The position numbers were made by a program, and so were the translations under genes. A stretch of DNA of 64,000 nt from Gemmatimonadota bacterium (lineage in GTDB: Bacteria; Gemmatimonadota; Gemmatimonadetes; Longimicrobiales; Gaopeijiaceae), in contig JAJDNC010000103.1 in NCBI GenBank assembly GCA_022340865.1, positions 145,544 through 209,543 of the forward strand. Reading direction: 5' to 3'. This document shows positions 18,344 through 26,631 of the stretch, piece after piece; position 1 is the first letter of the stretch; each line of letters opens with the position of its first letter. The notes beneath the pieces are model-generated. The model worked only from the letters and a program-made list of their open reading frames with translations. It was not told where the DNA came from and did no database searches.

Positions 18344-18373
18344 TTGAGGGGGCCCGGGACGTCGTAGTATATT
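18344..18373 (+). promoter_or_regulatory. Promoter of the rimP-nusA-infB operon
   Basis: TTGAGG (18344-18349) and TATATT (18368-18373) are spaced by 18 bp; an overlapping TAGTAT gives 15 bp. Transcription would begin near 18380, producing a structured leader of about 115 nt before the rimP ATG. Confidence 0.6.
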
Positions 18374-18387
18374 CCCAGACCGGCATA

Positions 18388-18442
18388 GCCGCCTGGTGGC
18401 GGCGCAGTGCGAAGTGGGGGAGTTGGTGGCCCCCGCTTTTTT
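18388..18442 (+). terminator. Leader hairpin plus intrinsic terminator (attenuator) upstream of rimP
   Basis: A first small stem GCCGCC/GGCGGC with loop TGGT covers 18388-18403. A second stem pairs 18413-18420 with 18430-18437 (AGTGGGGG with CCCCCGCT, one G-U pair, extendable by two further A/G-T pairs) around a 9-nt loop and runs straight into TTTTTT. This is a textbook intrinsic terminator lying between the promoter and rimP, so it must be an attenuator. The 5' arm of the first stem could instead pair with GGTGGC at 18425-18430, which would break the terminator; that alternative is inferred. Confidence 0.7.
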
Positions 18443-18496
18443 ATTCGGTGTGATCTGGCGTCGGGAGCGCAGATCCGACGTCGGGGAGGCGCAGGC

Positions 18497-18985
18497 ATGC
18501 GGTCCATCCCGGAGATCGAGCGCGGGATCGAGGCCAGGTTGGGTGTGACCGGCTTCGACCTGGTGGATGTTCGCTGGGGCGGGAGCTCGCGGCGTCCGGT
18601 GCTCCGGGTAAGGATCGACCGGCCGGGGTCGACTCCGGGAAACGGGGTCACGGTGGACGACTGCGCGGCCGTGAGCCGCGTCCTCGAGAAGTGGTTGGAT
18701 GGTGTGGAGGAGTTGCCCGAGCGGTACGTGTTGGAGGTTTCCTCGCCGGGGGTGGACCGACCCCTGGTCAGCGACGAGGACTTCCGACGCTTCCGCGGGG
18801 AGCGCATCGCGTTGAAGGGACACGAGGTCCTGGCGGGACGCGCCCGTCGGCTCGAGGGCGAGCTCCTGGGGCTGGAGGAGGGGGAAGGGGTGACCGCCGT
18901 GCGGTTGCGATTGCCGGATGGAGGCGAGGTGAGCATTCCGCGGGGGGACATCGCGGGTGCCAACCTGGTTTTCACGTGGAGGTGA
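18497..18985 (+). CDS. rimP: Ribosome maturation factor RimP
   Basis: A 162-residue protein needed to mature the 30S subunit. It has the N-terminal alpha/beta domain with GFDLVDVRWGG and LRVRIDRPG, the block VTVDDCAAVSRVLEKWLD, and the YVLEVSSPGVDRPLVSDEDFRRFRGERI signature, then an Sm-like C-terminal domain. The ATG at 18497 has GGGGAGG 7 nt upstream. It opens the nusA operon, 10 bp before nusA, the classical arrangement, and lies behind the attenuator described at 18388-18442. Confidence 0.94.
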   Translation: MRSIPEIERGIEARLGVTGFDLVDVRWGGSSRRPVLRVRIDRPGSTPGNGVTVDDCAAVSRVLEKWLDGVEELPERYVLEVSSPGVDRPLVSDEDFRRFRGERIALKGHEVLAGRARRLEGELLGLEEGEGVTAVRLRLPDGGEVSIPRGDIAGANLVFTWR

Positions 18986-18995
18986 GAGAGGAACG

Positions 18996-20423
18996 ATGCC
19001 GAACGCCGCCCAGATCGTAGCGGCCTTCAGGGACGTGGCTTCGACGAAGAGCCTGTCCCCGGAGGACATGAACGATCTCATCAAAGACGGGATCCTCGCG
19101 GGGCTCGCGCGCATCCACGGACCCAACGTACGCGCCGAGATCACCATCGACGAGGACTCCGGCGAGTTCGAGATCGTCGTTCTGCGCCGGGTCGTCGAGG
19201 AGGTCGAGGACCCGTCGTGCGAGATCTCCCTCGAAGAGGCACGCTGGGACGATGAGACCTACGAGGTCGGCGACGTCATGGAGATCCCCGTGGACTTCGC
19301 CGAGTTCGGACGCAACGCGGTCATGGCCGTGAAGCAGCGCATCGTCCAGCGCGTTCGTGAGAACGAGCGTGACCGCATCCGCGACGAGTTCGCGGACCGG
19401 GTCGGTGAGCTGCTCTCCGGAGAGGTCCAGCAGATCGAGCGGGGCAAGCTCGTGGTGATGCTGAACCGGCAGCGGGACGCCGAGGCGATCATCCCGTGGA
19501 AGGACCAGAATCCGCGCGAGCGCTTCCGCCAGGGTGACCCCATCCGGGCCGTCCTCAAGAAGGTCGAGGAGACCCCCAAGGGTCCACGCCTGATCCTGTC
19601 CCGTGCGGATCCGCTCTTCGTGGCCGCGCTCTTCAAGCTCGAGGTCCCGGAGATCTACCAGGGCATCGTCGAGATCAAGGAGCTCGCCCGCGAGGTCGGG
19701 GGACGCACGAAGATCGCGGTGTCTAGCCGGGACGACTCCATCGACCCGGTGGGCGCGTGCGTGGGCCTCAAGGGATCCCGGGTGCAGGCCGTGGTCTCGG
19801 AGCTGGGCGGCGAGCGCATCGACATCGTCCCCTGGCACCCCGACACGGAGGTCTTCGCGCGCCGGGCGCTGGCGCCGGCGCGCGTGTCCAAGGTCCTCAG
19901 CGACGCGACGCGTCAGGTCATCACCGCCATCGTGGACGAGGACCAGCTTTCCCTGGCCATCGGCCGCAACGGCCAGAACGTGCGTTTGGCCTCGCAGCTC
20001 ATCGGCTGGCAGATCGACCTGTACGGCTCCCGGGAGTGGCTGGAGAAAGGGGCCGACCTGTCCCTCTTCTCCAGCGGGCCCGACGAGACGTACGAGACCG
20101 CGGACTTCCCGCTGGGCGAGCTCGATCTCGACGCTTCCACACTGGCGGCCCTCTCCACGGCTGGATATGATACCTTTCTCCAGATCATCGACCTGGAACG
20201 CGCGGATTTTCTCCGCATTCCCGGGATCGGAGAGCCGGAGGCGGACCGCCTCCTGCAGTTGATCGACGAGCTCACGGTGGTGGAAGGTGACGCCTCGGCG
20301 CAGGGGACCGAGGGGCCTCTCTTCGACTTCCAGGGTGAGCCGCCCTCGGCGGCCGAGGCAGGAGAAGCCGAGGCTGACGCCGCCACGAAGACGGCGGAAG
20401 ATGAGGGCGAAGGGGAAGGCTGA
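18996..20423 (+). CDS. nusA: Transcription termination/antitermination factor NusA
   Basis: A 475-residue RNA polymerase-associated factor controlling pausing, termination and antitermination. The N-terminal polymerase-binding domain (about 1-125) is followed by an S1 domain, two KH domains ([26 protein letters not shown] and [30 protein letters not shown]) and a C-terminal helix-hairpin-helix ([19 protein letters not shown]). An acidic, Ala/Glu-rich tail ends the protein. The ATG lies 10 bp after rimP behind GAGAGG. Because the operon starts with an intrinsic terminator, NusA could regulate its own synthesis. Confidence 0.97.
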   Translation: MPNAAQIVAAFRDVASTKSLSPEDMNDLIKDGILAGLARIHGPNVRAEITIDEDSGEFEIVVLRRVVEEVEDPSCEISLEEARWDDETYEVGDVMEIPVDFAEFGRNAVMAVKQRIVQRVRENERDRIRDEFADRVGELLSGEVQQIERGKLVVMLNRQRDAEAIIPWKDQNPRERFRQGDPIRAVLKKVEETPKGPRLILSRADPLFVAALFKLEVPEIYQGIVEIKELAREVGGRTKIAVSSRDDSIDPVGACVGLKGSRVQAVVSELGGERIDIVPWHPDTEVFARRALAPARVSKVLSDATRQVITAIVDEDQLSLAIGRNGQNVRLASQLIGWQIDLYGSREWLEKGADLSLFSSGPDETYETADFPLGELDLDASTLAALSTAGYDTFLQIIDLERADFLRIPGIGEPEADRLLQLIDELTVVEGDASAQGTEGPLFDFQGEPPSAAEAGEAEADAATKTAEDEGEGEG

Positions 20424-20751
20424 GGCCTTCCGCCTTCTGGGCCTGGCCCGACGGGCGGGTGCGGTGGTGCCGGGAACGGATGCGGCACGCCGGGCCGTTC
20501 GCGAGGGCGAGGCCCGGCTGATTTTGATGGCCGGCGACGCCTCGAGCGTTCAGCTGGGAAAGATACGAAGACTCTTGGAGAACCGGTCGATCCCCCAGGC
20601 CATCCTGGGGGATCGAGCCACCTTGGGCGCTGCCGTGGGGGCGGGGCCCGTTTCGGCGGTTGCCGTGACTGCGGAGACGTTCGCCGACGAGCTCCAGCGA
20701 AGGCTGGGGCCGGTCGACGACGGAGCAGCAGCGGACGACGTGGAGGAATAG
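20401..20751 (+). CDS. YlxQ-like ribosomal L7Ae-family RNA-binding protein
   Basis: A small 116-residue protein of the L7Ae/YlxQ family, normally found between nusA and infB. It shows AFRLLGLARRAGAVVPGTDAARRAVREGEARLILMAGDAS and a C-terminal half typical of the fold (QAILGDRATLGAAVGAGPVSAVAV). Family members bind kink-turn-like RNA. The ATG lies inside the end of nusA (23-bp overlap), so translation is probably coupled. The usual ylxR gene is missing from the nusA-infB interval. A perfect 13-bp hairpin sits within its coding region (20587-20616). Confidence 0.85.
   Translation: MRAKGKAEAFRLLGLARRAGAVVPGTDAARRAVREGEARLILMAGDASSVQLGKIRRLLENRSIPQAILGDRATLGAAVGAGPVSAVAVTAETFADELQRRLGPVDDGAAADDVEE
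20587..20616 (+). repeat. Perfect 13-bp inverted repeat inside ylxQ
   Basis: Bases 20587-20599 (TCGATCCCCCAGG) are perfectly complementary to 20604-20616 with a 4-nt loop CCAT. It lies wholly inside the coding region of the L7Ae-like protein. There is no T-run, so it is not an obvious terminator; it may act as an RNA structure or binding site. Confidence 0.6.
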
Positions 20752-20758
20752 CGACAGC

Positions 20759-23461
20759 ATGCGGGTCAGCGAGCTAGCTCAGGACCTCAGGGTCGATACG
20801 GAGGTCCTAATCGCCCTTCTTCGGGAGATGGGTATTCCCGTCCCGGACGAGGACGCGAGCATCACCGAGGGCCAGGTGGCCAAGGTGTTGGCTCGGGTCG
20901 AGCGTGAGCGTCGGGCTGGCCACAAGGACCCGGCCGCCGCTGTCGCTGCCGCCCTCGAAGACGCGGCCTCGGGGCCTCGTCGTCGTCGTCGTCGTCGTCG
21001 TGCCGCCAAGGCGGAGCCCGAGCCTGAGGCCGAGGACGAGGAAGAGGCCCCACCGGAGCCGGAGGCCGAGGCCCCAGCCGTGGCCGCCTCCGAGGCGGTG
21101 GATGAGGAGGAGGTCGAGGAAGAGGTCGAGGAAGAGGTCGAGGCCGAGGAACAGGTCGAGGCCGAGGAAGAGGTCGAGGCCGAGGAACAGGTCGAGGCCG
21201 AGGCCGAGGAAGAGGTCGAGGCCGAGGAGGAGCCGGCAGCGTCCGGGGCTCTCGAGGAGGAGGCTTCCGAGGCCGAGGAGGAACCGGTGGAGGCCGCCGA
21301 GGAGGAGCCGGAGGCCGAGGACGTCGAGGCCGAGGAGCCGGCACCGGCTCCGGTGAAGCCGCAGCCGGCTCGTCGTGGAGCACCCCAGGGCCCCGCCCCG
21401 ACGCGGGTCATCCGCCGCCCCACCCCCGCTCCGGCGGCGAGCGCCGGACCCGGTGGACAGGTGCGCATCCAGGCGGAGGGCTACACGCCCGACGGCCGGC
21501 GCAAGGAGGGGGGCAAGGGCAAGAAGGGGAAGAAGCGCCAGCGTGTGGACCAGGACGCGGTGCAGGAGAACCTCCAGCGCTTCATGGCCGAGGTGAAGGG
21601 TGGTGGGAAGGGCAAGAAGCGTCGGAAGGGGTCGCGCCGCGAGGAGATGGAGGCACAGGAGGAGGAGGAGCGCCAGGAGCGGGAGCGCGAGGCCCGCACG
21701 GTGCGGGTGAACGAGTTCCTCACCGTCGCTGAGCTCGCCGAGCTCATGGACGTCTCGTCCACGGAGATCATCGGCTCGGCGTTCAAGAACCTGGGCCTGC
21801 TGGTGACCATCAACCAGCGCCTGGACTTCCCGCAGATCGAGATGCTCCTCGAGGAGTTCGGCTTCACCGCCGTCCGTGAAGAGGAGTACGGGGCCGAGGT
21901 GGAAGAGGAGGCGGAGGAGGATGCCCCCGAGAGCCTGAGGCCCAGGCCTCCGGTCGTGACGGTCATGGGCCACGTCGACCACGGCAAGACGCTCCTCCTC
22001 GACCGGGTCCGGAAGTCGAACGTCGTGGCCGGCGAGGCCGGCGGCATCACGCAGCACATCGGCGCCTACCATGTGCGCCTTCCGGACAAGCGCAGCATCA
22101 CGTTCCTGGACACGCCGGGGCACGCCGCCTTCACCGCCATGCGGGCCCGCGGCGCCGACGTAACCGACGTGGTCATCCTCATCGTCGCCGCCGACGATTC
22201 GGTGATGCCGCAGACCATCGAGGCCATCAGCCACGCGCGCAACGCAGGTGTGCCCATGGTGGTGGCCATCAACAAGGTCGACCTGCCGGCGGCCAATGCC
22301 ATGAAGGTGAAGCAGGAGCTCCTTCAGCACTCGGTGCAGACCGAGGACTTCGGCGGGGACGTGCTCGTGGCGGAGATCTCCGCCAAGACGGGCCACGGGA
22401 TCGACGAGCTCCTGGAGAAGGTCCTTCTCCAGGCGGAGATGCTCGAGCTGAAGGCCAATCCCGACCGGGAAGCCCACGGCGCGGTCATCGAGGCCCAGCT
22501 CGACGTGGGCAAGGGCCCGGTGGTCACGGTCCTGGTGCAGCGGGGCACGCTGCATGTCGGCGATTCGTTCCTGTGCGGCATGTACGACGGGCGGGTGCGC
22601 GCGCTCCTGGACGAGCGCGGTAATTCGGTGGACGAGGTCGGTCCCGGCGTCCCGGCTCAGGTGCTGGGGTCGTCCGGAGTGCCGCAGGCCGGGGACACCT
22701 TCCAGGCCATGGACGCAGACCAGGCTGCCAGCATCGCCCAGAACCGCCAGCGCCTGGACCGTGAGAAGCAGCTTCGCATCCGCGAGCGCGGGTTCAAGCT
22801 CGGAGACTTCTCCCAGCTCGTCGCCTCCGGGCGCACCTCCACGCTGCCCCTCGTCATCAAGGGTGACGTGGACGGCTCGGTGCAGGCCGTGGCGGATTCC
22901 CTGGAGCAGCTCGGCACCGACGAGGTCCAGGTGGAGATCATCCACCGGGCCGTGGGCGCCATCAACGAATCCGACGTCCTCCTCGCGCACACGGCGGGTG
23001 CGGTCATCATCGGCTTCCGGGTCCGCCCGCAGACCGCCGCCCGCGTCGAGGCCGAGCGCTCGGGGGTGGACATCCAGGTCTACGACGTGATCTACGAGGC
23101 GGTGGACGACGTGCGCGCCGCCCTCGAGGGCATGCTGTCGCCGGAGAAGAAGGAGACGATCCTGGGCGCTGCCGAGGTGCGGGAGATCTTCCGCATCAGC
23201 AAGGTGGGGACCATCGCCGGCTGCTACGTGTCGGAAGGCGTCATCGAGCGGAAGGGACGGTTGCGCCTCATCCGCGACGGCGTCGTCGTATACGATGGCG
23301 AGCTCGGCTCCCTGAAGCGCTTCAAGGACGACGTGAAGGAAGTGCGTGACGGCTTCGAGTGCGGCATCGGCATCGCCAACTTCAACGACATCAAGGTCGG
23401 CGACGTCATCGAGTGCTATACCGTGCAAGAGGTCGCCAGGACGCTGGCCGGAGCCAGCTGA
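20759..23461 (+). CDS. infB: Translation initiation factor IF-2
   Basis: A 900-residue GTPase that delivers initiator tRNA to the 30S subunit. The order is a first IF2_N domain (residues 1-55), a run of eight Arg, a long Glu/Ala/Val-rich acidic linker (about 80-200), a Pro/Arg/Lys-rich part, a second IF2_N domain (about 318-370), and the G domain with G1 GHVDHGKT at 404-411, DTPGHAAF and NKVD. Domains II-IV follow, ending in the fMet-tRNA-binding C2 domain. The linker is encoded by near-perfect DNA repeats and probably varies in length between strains. The ATG is 8 bp after ylxQ. Confidence 0.97.
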   Translation: MRVSELAQDLRVDTEVLIALLREMGIPVPDEDASITEGQVAKVLARVERERRAGHKDPAAAVAAALEDAASGPRRRRRRRRAAKAEPEPEAEDEEEAPPEPEAEAPAVAASEAVDEEEVEEEVEEEVEAEEQVEAEEEVEAEEQVEAEAEEEVEAEEEPAASGALEEEASEAEEEPVEAAEEEPEAEDVEAEEPAPAPVKPQPARRGAPQGPAPTRVIRRPTPAPAASAGPGGQVRIQAEGYTPDGRRKEGGKGKKGKKRQRVDQDAVQENLQRFMAEVKGGGKGKKRRKGSRREEMEAQEEEERQEREREARTVRVNEFLTVAELAELMDVSSTEIIGSAFKNLGLLVTINQRLDFPQIEMLLEEFGFTAVREEEYGAEVEEEAEEDAPESLRPRPPVVTVMGHVDHGKTLLLDRVRKSNVVAGEAGGITQHIGAYHVRLPDKRSITFLDTPGHAAFTAMRARGADVTDVVILIVAADDSVMPQTIEAISHARNAGVPMVVAINKVDLPAANAMKVKQELLQHSVQTEDFGGDVLVAEISAKTGHGIDELLEKVLLQAEMLELKANPDREAHGAVIEAQLDVGKGPVVTVLVQRGTLHVGDSFLCGMYDGRVRALLDERGNSVDEVGPGVPAQVLGSSGVPQAGDTFQAMDADQAASIAQNRQRLDREKQLRIRERGFKLGDFSQLVASGRTSTLPLVIKGDVDGSVQAVADSLEQLGTDEVQVEIIHRAVGAINESDVLLAHTAGAVIIGFRVRPQTAARVEAERSGVDIQVYDVIYEAVDDVRAALEGMLSPEKKETILGAAEVREIFRISKVGTIAGCYVSEGVIERKGRLRLIRDGVVVYDGELGSLKRFKDDVKEVRDGFECGIGIANFNDIKVGDVIECYTVQEVARTLAGAS
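20978..21001 (+). repeat. (CGT)8 trinucleotide microsatellite in infB
   Basis: Eight uninterrupted CGT codons encode eight consecutive arginines. It is in frame, so gain or loss of units would change only linker length. It is a candidate slippage site. Confidence 0.9.
21110..21230 (+). repeat. Tandem 12/18-bp repeats encoding the acidic IF-2 linker
   Basis: Units of GAGGTCGAGGAA and GAGGTCGAGGCCGAGGAA/CAG recur about seven times with few changes, encoding Glu-Val-Glu-Glu and Glu-Val-Glu-Ala-Glu-Glu/Gln. All units keep the frame. Boundaries are approximate. Confidence 0.85.
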
Positions 23462-23480
23462 TCACGGCTCTCCGATCGAT

Positions 23481-23762
23481 ATGGTGGTGGCCTGGCAGAC
23501 CTGGCAGCTCTCCCTTCACGGGTGCGCATCCCTCAAGGAGAAGCGCTCCGTGGTCCGCTCCCTGAAGGACCGGCTGCGCAACCGGTTCAACGTTTCCGTG
23601 TCCGAGACCGGCTACCAGGACGTGCATGCGCGCGCGGAGATCTCCATCGCTCTGGTGGCCACCGATGGCCGTTTCGCCGAGTCCGTCCTCGACAAGGCGA
23701 ACCATCTGGTGCAGGAGGCCCGGGGCGTGACCGTGACGGAAGCGCGGCGGGATCTCACGTGA
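23481..23762 (+). CDS. YlxP-like DUF503 protein
   Basis: A 93-residue protein of the DUF503/YlxP family, which regularly lies between infB and rbfA in translation operons. It shows the family hallmark LSLHGCASLKEKRSVVRSLKDRLRNRFNVSVSETGYQDVHARAEISIALVA. A role in ribosome assembly is suggested only by gene order. It begins with ATG 19 bp after infB and ends 19 bp before rbfA. Confidence 0.88.
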   Translation: MVVAWQTWQLSLHGCASLKEKRSVVRSLKDRLRNRFNVSVSETGYQDVHARAEISIALVATDGRFAESVLDKANHLVQEARGVTVTEARRDLT

Positions 23763-23781
23763 GCTTCGCCGTCGCCTGCTG

Positions 23782-24204
23782 ATGGCCTCGAAGCGCATCG
23801 CTCGGCTGAACGAGCAGCTTCGGCGTGAGCTCTCCGAGCTCCTGCGCACCTCGGTTCGGGACCCCCGCGTCGGAGATGTCACCGTGACCGCGGTGCACGT
23901 GGCCGCCGACCTGACCACGGCGAAGGTCCACGTGCGTCTTCATGGCCAGGAGGCCGATCGGCGCGGCAGCCTCGAGGGCCTGCACGCCGCCGCCCCTTTC
24001 CTGCGGCGTACGCTGGGTCGGACACTGCATGTCCGCCGTATCCCGGAGCTCCGCTTTCTCCAGGACACCTCCCTGGAGGAGGCGCAGCGCATCGAGGCCA
24101 TCCTCGCGGAGGTGCTGCCCCACGGGTCCGTCGGAGACACCGCCGACGAGGGCGTCGAGAGCGAGAAGGACGGGGAAGAGGGCGAGGAGGAAGAGGACGC
24201 GTGA
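23782..24204 (+). CDS. rbfA: 30S ribosome-binding factor RbfA
   Basis: A 140-residue KH-type protein that aids 16S rRNA 5'-end maturation and cold adaptation. It opens RIARLNEQLRRELSELLRTSVRDPRVGDVTVTAVHVAADLTTAKVHVRL and has the family's RRIPELRFLQDTSLEEAQRIEAIL block. The last 25 residues are an acidic tail, longer than in most RbfA. The stop overlaps the truB GTG start by 4 bp (GTGA). Confidence 0.94.
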   Translation: MASKRIARLNEQLRRELSELLRTSVRDPRVGDVTVTAVHVAADLTTAKVHVRLHGQEADRRGSLEGLHAAAPFLRRTLGRTLHVRRIPELRFLQDTSLEEAQRIEAILAEVLPHGSVGDTADEGVESEKDGEEGEEEEDA

Positions 24205-25085
24205 GCGGCACGGCGCGAGACGCCTTCCTGCCCGTGGACAAGCCCCCGGGACCCACGTCGCACGACGTGGTCGCCGCCGCACGCCGAGCCCTGGGGGAGC
24301 GACGCGTCGGACACACCGGCACGCTGGATCCGTTCGCCTCCGGGCTTCTCCTGCTGTGCGTCGGCCGGGCCACCCGGCTGGCCGAGTTCGTCACGGGCAT
24401 GGAGAAGCGCTACGAGGCGGTGGCCCGACTCGGGGTGGCCACCGACACCCTGGATCCGGAGGGGGAGGTGGTCGCGGCGTCGGAGGGGTGGCGGGACCTG
24501 GGCCTCAGCCAGGTGGAAGAGGCGCTGGCGGGTCTGCGTGGCCCGATCCTGCAGGTCCCGCCGGCCTACTCCGCCAAGAAGGTGGCCGGGGTGGCCGCGC
24601 ATCGCCTCGCCCGCCGGGGAGCGGCGCCGAGTCTGCCGCCGCAGGAGGTCACCGTGTACGCTCTGGAGGTCAGCTTCTTCCGACCTCCCGAGGTGGGGCT
24701 GCGGATCCGCTGTTCCAGCGGCACATACGTCCGCGCCCTGGCCCGGGACCTGGGAGACGTCCTGGGTGTAGGGGCGCACCTCACGGCGCTCCGACGCACG
24801 GCCGTGGGCCCGTTCCAGGTGGCCGACGCGCTGGCCCTGGACGACCTGGCGGCGCCGGAGCGCGTGGCGAGCCACTGGGTCGCTCCGCTGGATGCGCTGG
24901 CGCACATACCGCGGACGCAGGTCGATGAAGCGGCGGTGGGCGACCTCCGGCACGGACGGGTGGTTCCCTGTCCGGGGTGCCCGGACGCGTCGCCTGCGGT
25001 GGCCGCCCGGGGGGACGATCTGGTGGCGGTGGGCGATCTGTCGGGTGGCCGCTTCCGCCCGAGAAAGGTCTTCGCGCATGACTGA
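24201..25085 (+). CDS. truB: tRNA pseudouridine-55 synthase TruB
   Basis: It isomerises U55 in the T loop of tRNAs. The 294-residue protein starts near FLPVDKPPGPTSHDVVAAARRALG and contains the catalytic Asp43 in GHTGTLDPFASG. Other family blocks are KRYEAVARLG, PPAYSAKKVAGVAAHRLARRG and CSSGTYVRALARDLGDVLG. The GTG start is fixed by the 4-bp overlap with rbfA. The C-terminus is a short PUA-like region. It overlaps ribF by 8 bp. Confidence 0.95.
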   Translation: MSGTARDAFLPVDKPPGPTSHDVVAAARRALGERRVGHTGTLDPFASGLLLLCVGRATRLAEFVTGMEKRYEAVARLGVATDTLDPEGEVVAASEGWRDLGLSQVEEALAGLRGPILQVPPAYSAKKVAGVAAHRLARRGAAPSLPPQEVTVYALEVSFFRPPEVGLRIRCSSGTYVRALARDLGDVLGVGAHLTALRRTAVGPFQVADALALDDLAAPERVASHWVAPLDALAHIPRTQVDEAAVGDLRHGRVVPCPGCPDASPAVAARGDDLVAVGDLSGGRFRPRKVFAHD

Positions 25086-26028
25086 GGGCACGGTTCACTG
25101 GGCGCACCGCCCCGGAATCCCCTCCGACAGGGGAACCGTGGTCACGGTGGGCACCTTCGACGGGGTGCACCGGGGCCACTGGGCCGTGCTCCAGGAGATA
25201 CGCCGTCGGGCCGAGAGCACCGGACGCAGAAGCGTCCTGGTCACCTTCGATCCGCACCCCCTCCGCATCGTCAGGCCGGAGCACGCCCCGCCCCTGCTCA
25301 CCACTCCGGTGGAGAAGAAGGAGATCCTGGCGGAGAGCGGCCTGGACTACGCGGTCTTCATCAGCTTCACGCAGACGCTGTCCCGCTACGAGCCCCGGCA
25401 CTTCGTCGAGGAGATCCTCGTGGGACGTCTGGGGGTCGAGGAGCTGGTCATCGGCTACGATCACGGCTTCGGGAAGGGCCGCTCCGGCGACGCCGAGACG
25501 CTCAGAGCCATAGGCCGCGAGCTCGGCTTCGCGGTGGACGTGGTGCCTCCCATCGAAAGCGAGGGCCACCCGGTGTCTTCGTCACGCATCCGCCGGGCGG
25601 TGCAGGGGGCCCGCCTGCGCGAGGCCATGGCGTGTCTCGGCCGTCCGTACTCGTGCCGGGGCATCGTGGTGCGCGGGGACGGGCGTGGCAAGGAGCTGGG
25701 CTTCCCCACCGCGAACCTCAAGGTGTCCGACGCCGGCAAGCTCATCCCGCCCCCCGGCGTGTACGCGGTATGGGGCGTGCTCCGAAGCGGCACGTACAAG
25801 GGGGCGCTGCACCTGGGCCCGCGGCCTACCTTCCAGGGCTCCCCCCCCAGCATCGAGCTCCACCTGCTGGACTACGACGGGGACCTCTACGGGGAGGAGG
25901 TGCGGGTGGACTTCATCGAGCATCTGCGTGCGGTGCGGCCGTTCCGGACCGCGGCCGCGCTGGTGAGCCGGATGCGCGAGGACGTGGAGGCCGTGCGCGG
26001 AATCCTGGACGCGCCGCGGCCCGGGTAG
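25078..26028 (+). CDS. ribF: Bifunctional riboflavin kinase/FAD synthetase
   Basis: It makes FMN and FAD from riboflavin and ATP. The FAD synthetase half carries VTVGTFDGVHRGH at residues 22-34 (nucleotidyltransferase HxGH-like motif) and the later SSSRIRRAVQGA block. The riboflavin kinase half (from about residue 185) contains GRGKELGFPTANL and PPPGVYAV. The total of 316 residues is normal. The ATG lies within the end of truB (8-bp overlap), giving the typical truB-ribF-rpsO order. Confidence 0.95.
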   Translation: MTEGTVHWAHRPGIPSDRGTVVTVGTFDGVHRGHWAVLQEIRRRAESTGRRSVLVTFDPHPLRIVRPEHAPPLLTTPVEKKEILAESGLDYAVFISFTQTLSRYEPRHFVEEILVGRLGVEELVIGYDHGFGKGRSGDAETLRAIGRELGFAVDVVPPIESEGHPVSSSRIRRAVQGARLREAMACLGRPYSCRGIVVRGDGRGKELGFPTANLKVSDAGKLIPPPGVYAVWGVLRSGTYKGALHLGPRPTFQGSPPSIELHLLDYDGDLYGEEVRVDFIEHLRAVRPFRTAAALVSRMREDVEAVRGILDAPRPG

Positions 26029-26073
26029 CGCTCGGGGTGCGAGGCGGGGGGACCGGGAACATGCCGGACCCGC

Positions 26074-26102
26074 TGGACCGCAACCTTTGGTTGTTCTATC
26101 TT
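26074..26102 (+). promoter_or_regulatory. rpsO: Candidate rpsO promoter
   Basis: TGGACC (26074-26079) and TATCTT (26097-26102) are 17 bp apart in an unusually AT-rich patch between ribF and rpsO. The -10 context repeats that of the murA promoter. The resulting leader would be about 65 nt. Confidence 0.45.
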
Positions 26103-26105
26103 GCA

Positions 26106-26133
26106 AGGCTGAATGAACGTGGAAGTTCAGCTT
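26106..26133 (+). promoter_or_regulatory. rpsO leader stem-loop, possible S15 autoregulatory site
   Basis: AGGCTGAA can pair with TTCAGCTT around a 12-nt loop (6 Watson-Crick pairs plus two more). An alternative stem TGAAC/GTTCA uses overlapping bases. It lies in the short rpsO leader where S15 represses its own mRNA in several phyla. The function here is inferred only from position. Confidence 0.35.
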
Positions 26134-26172
26134 CCCCTGCAGCTTACGACTCTTGAGGAGGCACGGCGCCCC

Positions 26173-26433
26173 ATGGCGTTCGACAAGGAAGAGATCATCC
26201 AGAAGTACCAACTCCACGACACCGACCGTGGGAGCCCCGCCGTGCAGGTGGCGCTCCTCACCGCTCGCATCGACGACCTGCGCGAGCACTTCGACAAGCA
26301 CCAGAAGGACCACCACAGCCGGCGCGGCCTGCTGAAGATGGTCGGCAAGCGGCGGCGCCTCCTCGAGTACCTGAGGCGCACGGACCTGGAGCGTTATCGG
26401 CAGGTCATCGCAGACCTGGGTCTGCGTCACTAG
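26173..26433 (+). CDS. rpsO: 30S ribosomal protein S15
   Basis: An 86-residue primary 16S rRNA-binding protein. The sequence [65 protein letters not shown] is canonical S15. The ATG at 26173 fits the family start and has GAGGAGG about 11 nt upstream. It is followed by pnp, as in many bacteria, but 198 bp separate the two. Confidence 0.97.
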   Translation: MAFDKEEIIQKYQLHDTDRGSPAVQVALLTARIDDLREHFDKHQKDHHSRRGLLKMVGKRRRLLEYLRRTDLERYRQVIADLGLRH

Positions 26434-26507
26434 AAGTTTCCTTCTTTGCCGGGAGCCTCGCGGCCTCGGACGAGAGACGGCCTCACCAAACTACGAGGCT
26501 GCATGAC

Positions 26508-26531
26508 GGGCGACGCGCGACACGCGTGCCC
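26508..26531 (+). promoter_or_regulatory. Stem-loop in the pnp leader
   Basis: GGGC and ACGCG (with one bulged G) pair with CGCGT and GCCC around a 5-nt loop, giving a 9-bp stem 100 nt upstream of the pnp ATG. In enterobacteria a leader stem processed by RNase III lets PNPase repress its own mRNA; a similar role is possible here. A near-copy of this sequence occurs at 43794-43813. Confidence 0.4.
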
Positions 26532-26631
26532 CCTGCGGCGGTCGCTCTCTCCTCCGTCCTCCGTGACGCGCTTCGGCAAGCTGTTTCAGAGGACCACCGT
26601 AGAGGGGTCCCAACCGAAGTGAGTTGATCCA

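Noticed and set aside
21110..21230. CRISPR-like direct repeats
   Set aside because: The repeats are contiguous, lack spacers and encode the in-frame acidic linker of IF-2.
20807..23428. A long reverse-strand open frame opposite infB and similar ones opposite other genes
   Set aside because: High G+C removes stop codons on the opposite strand. The forward proteins are clearly homologous to known families and the reverse products show only low-complexity Arg/His/Pro-rich sequence.
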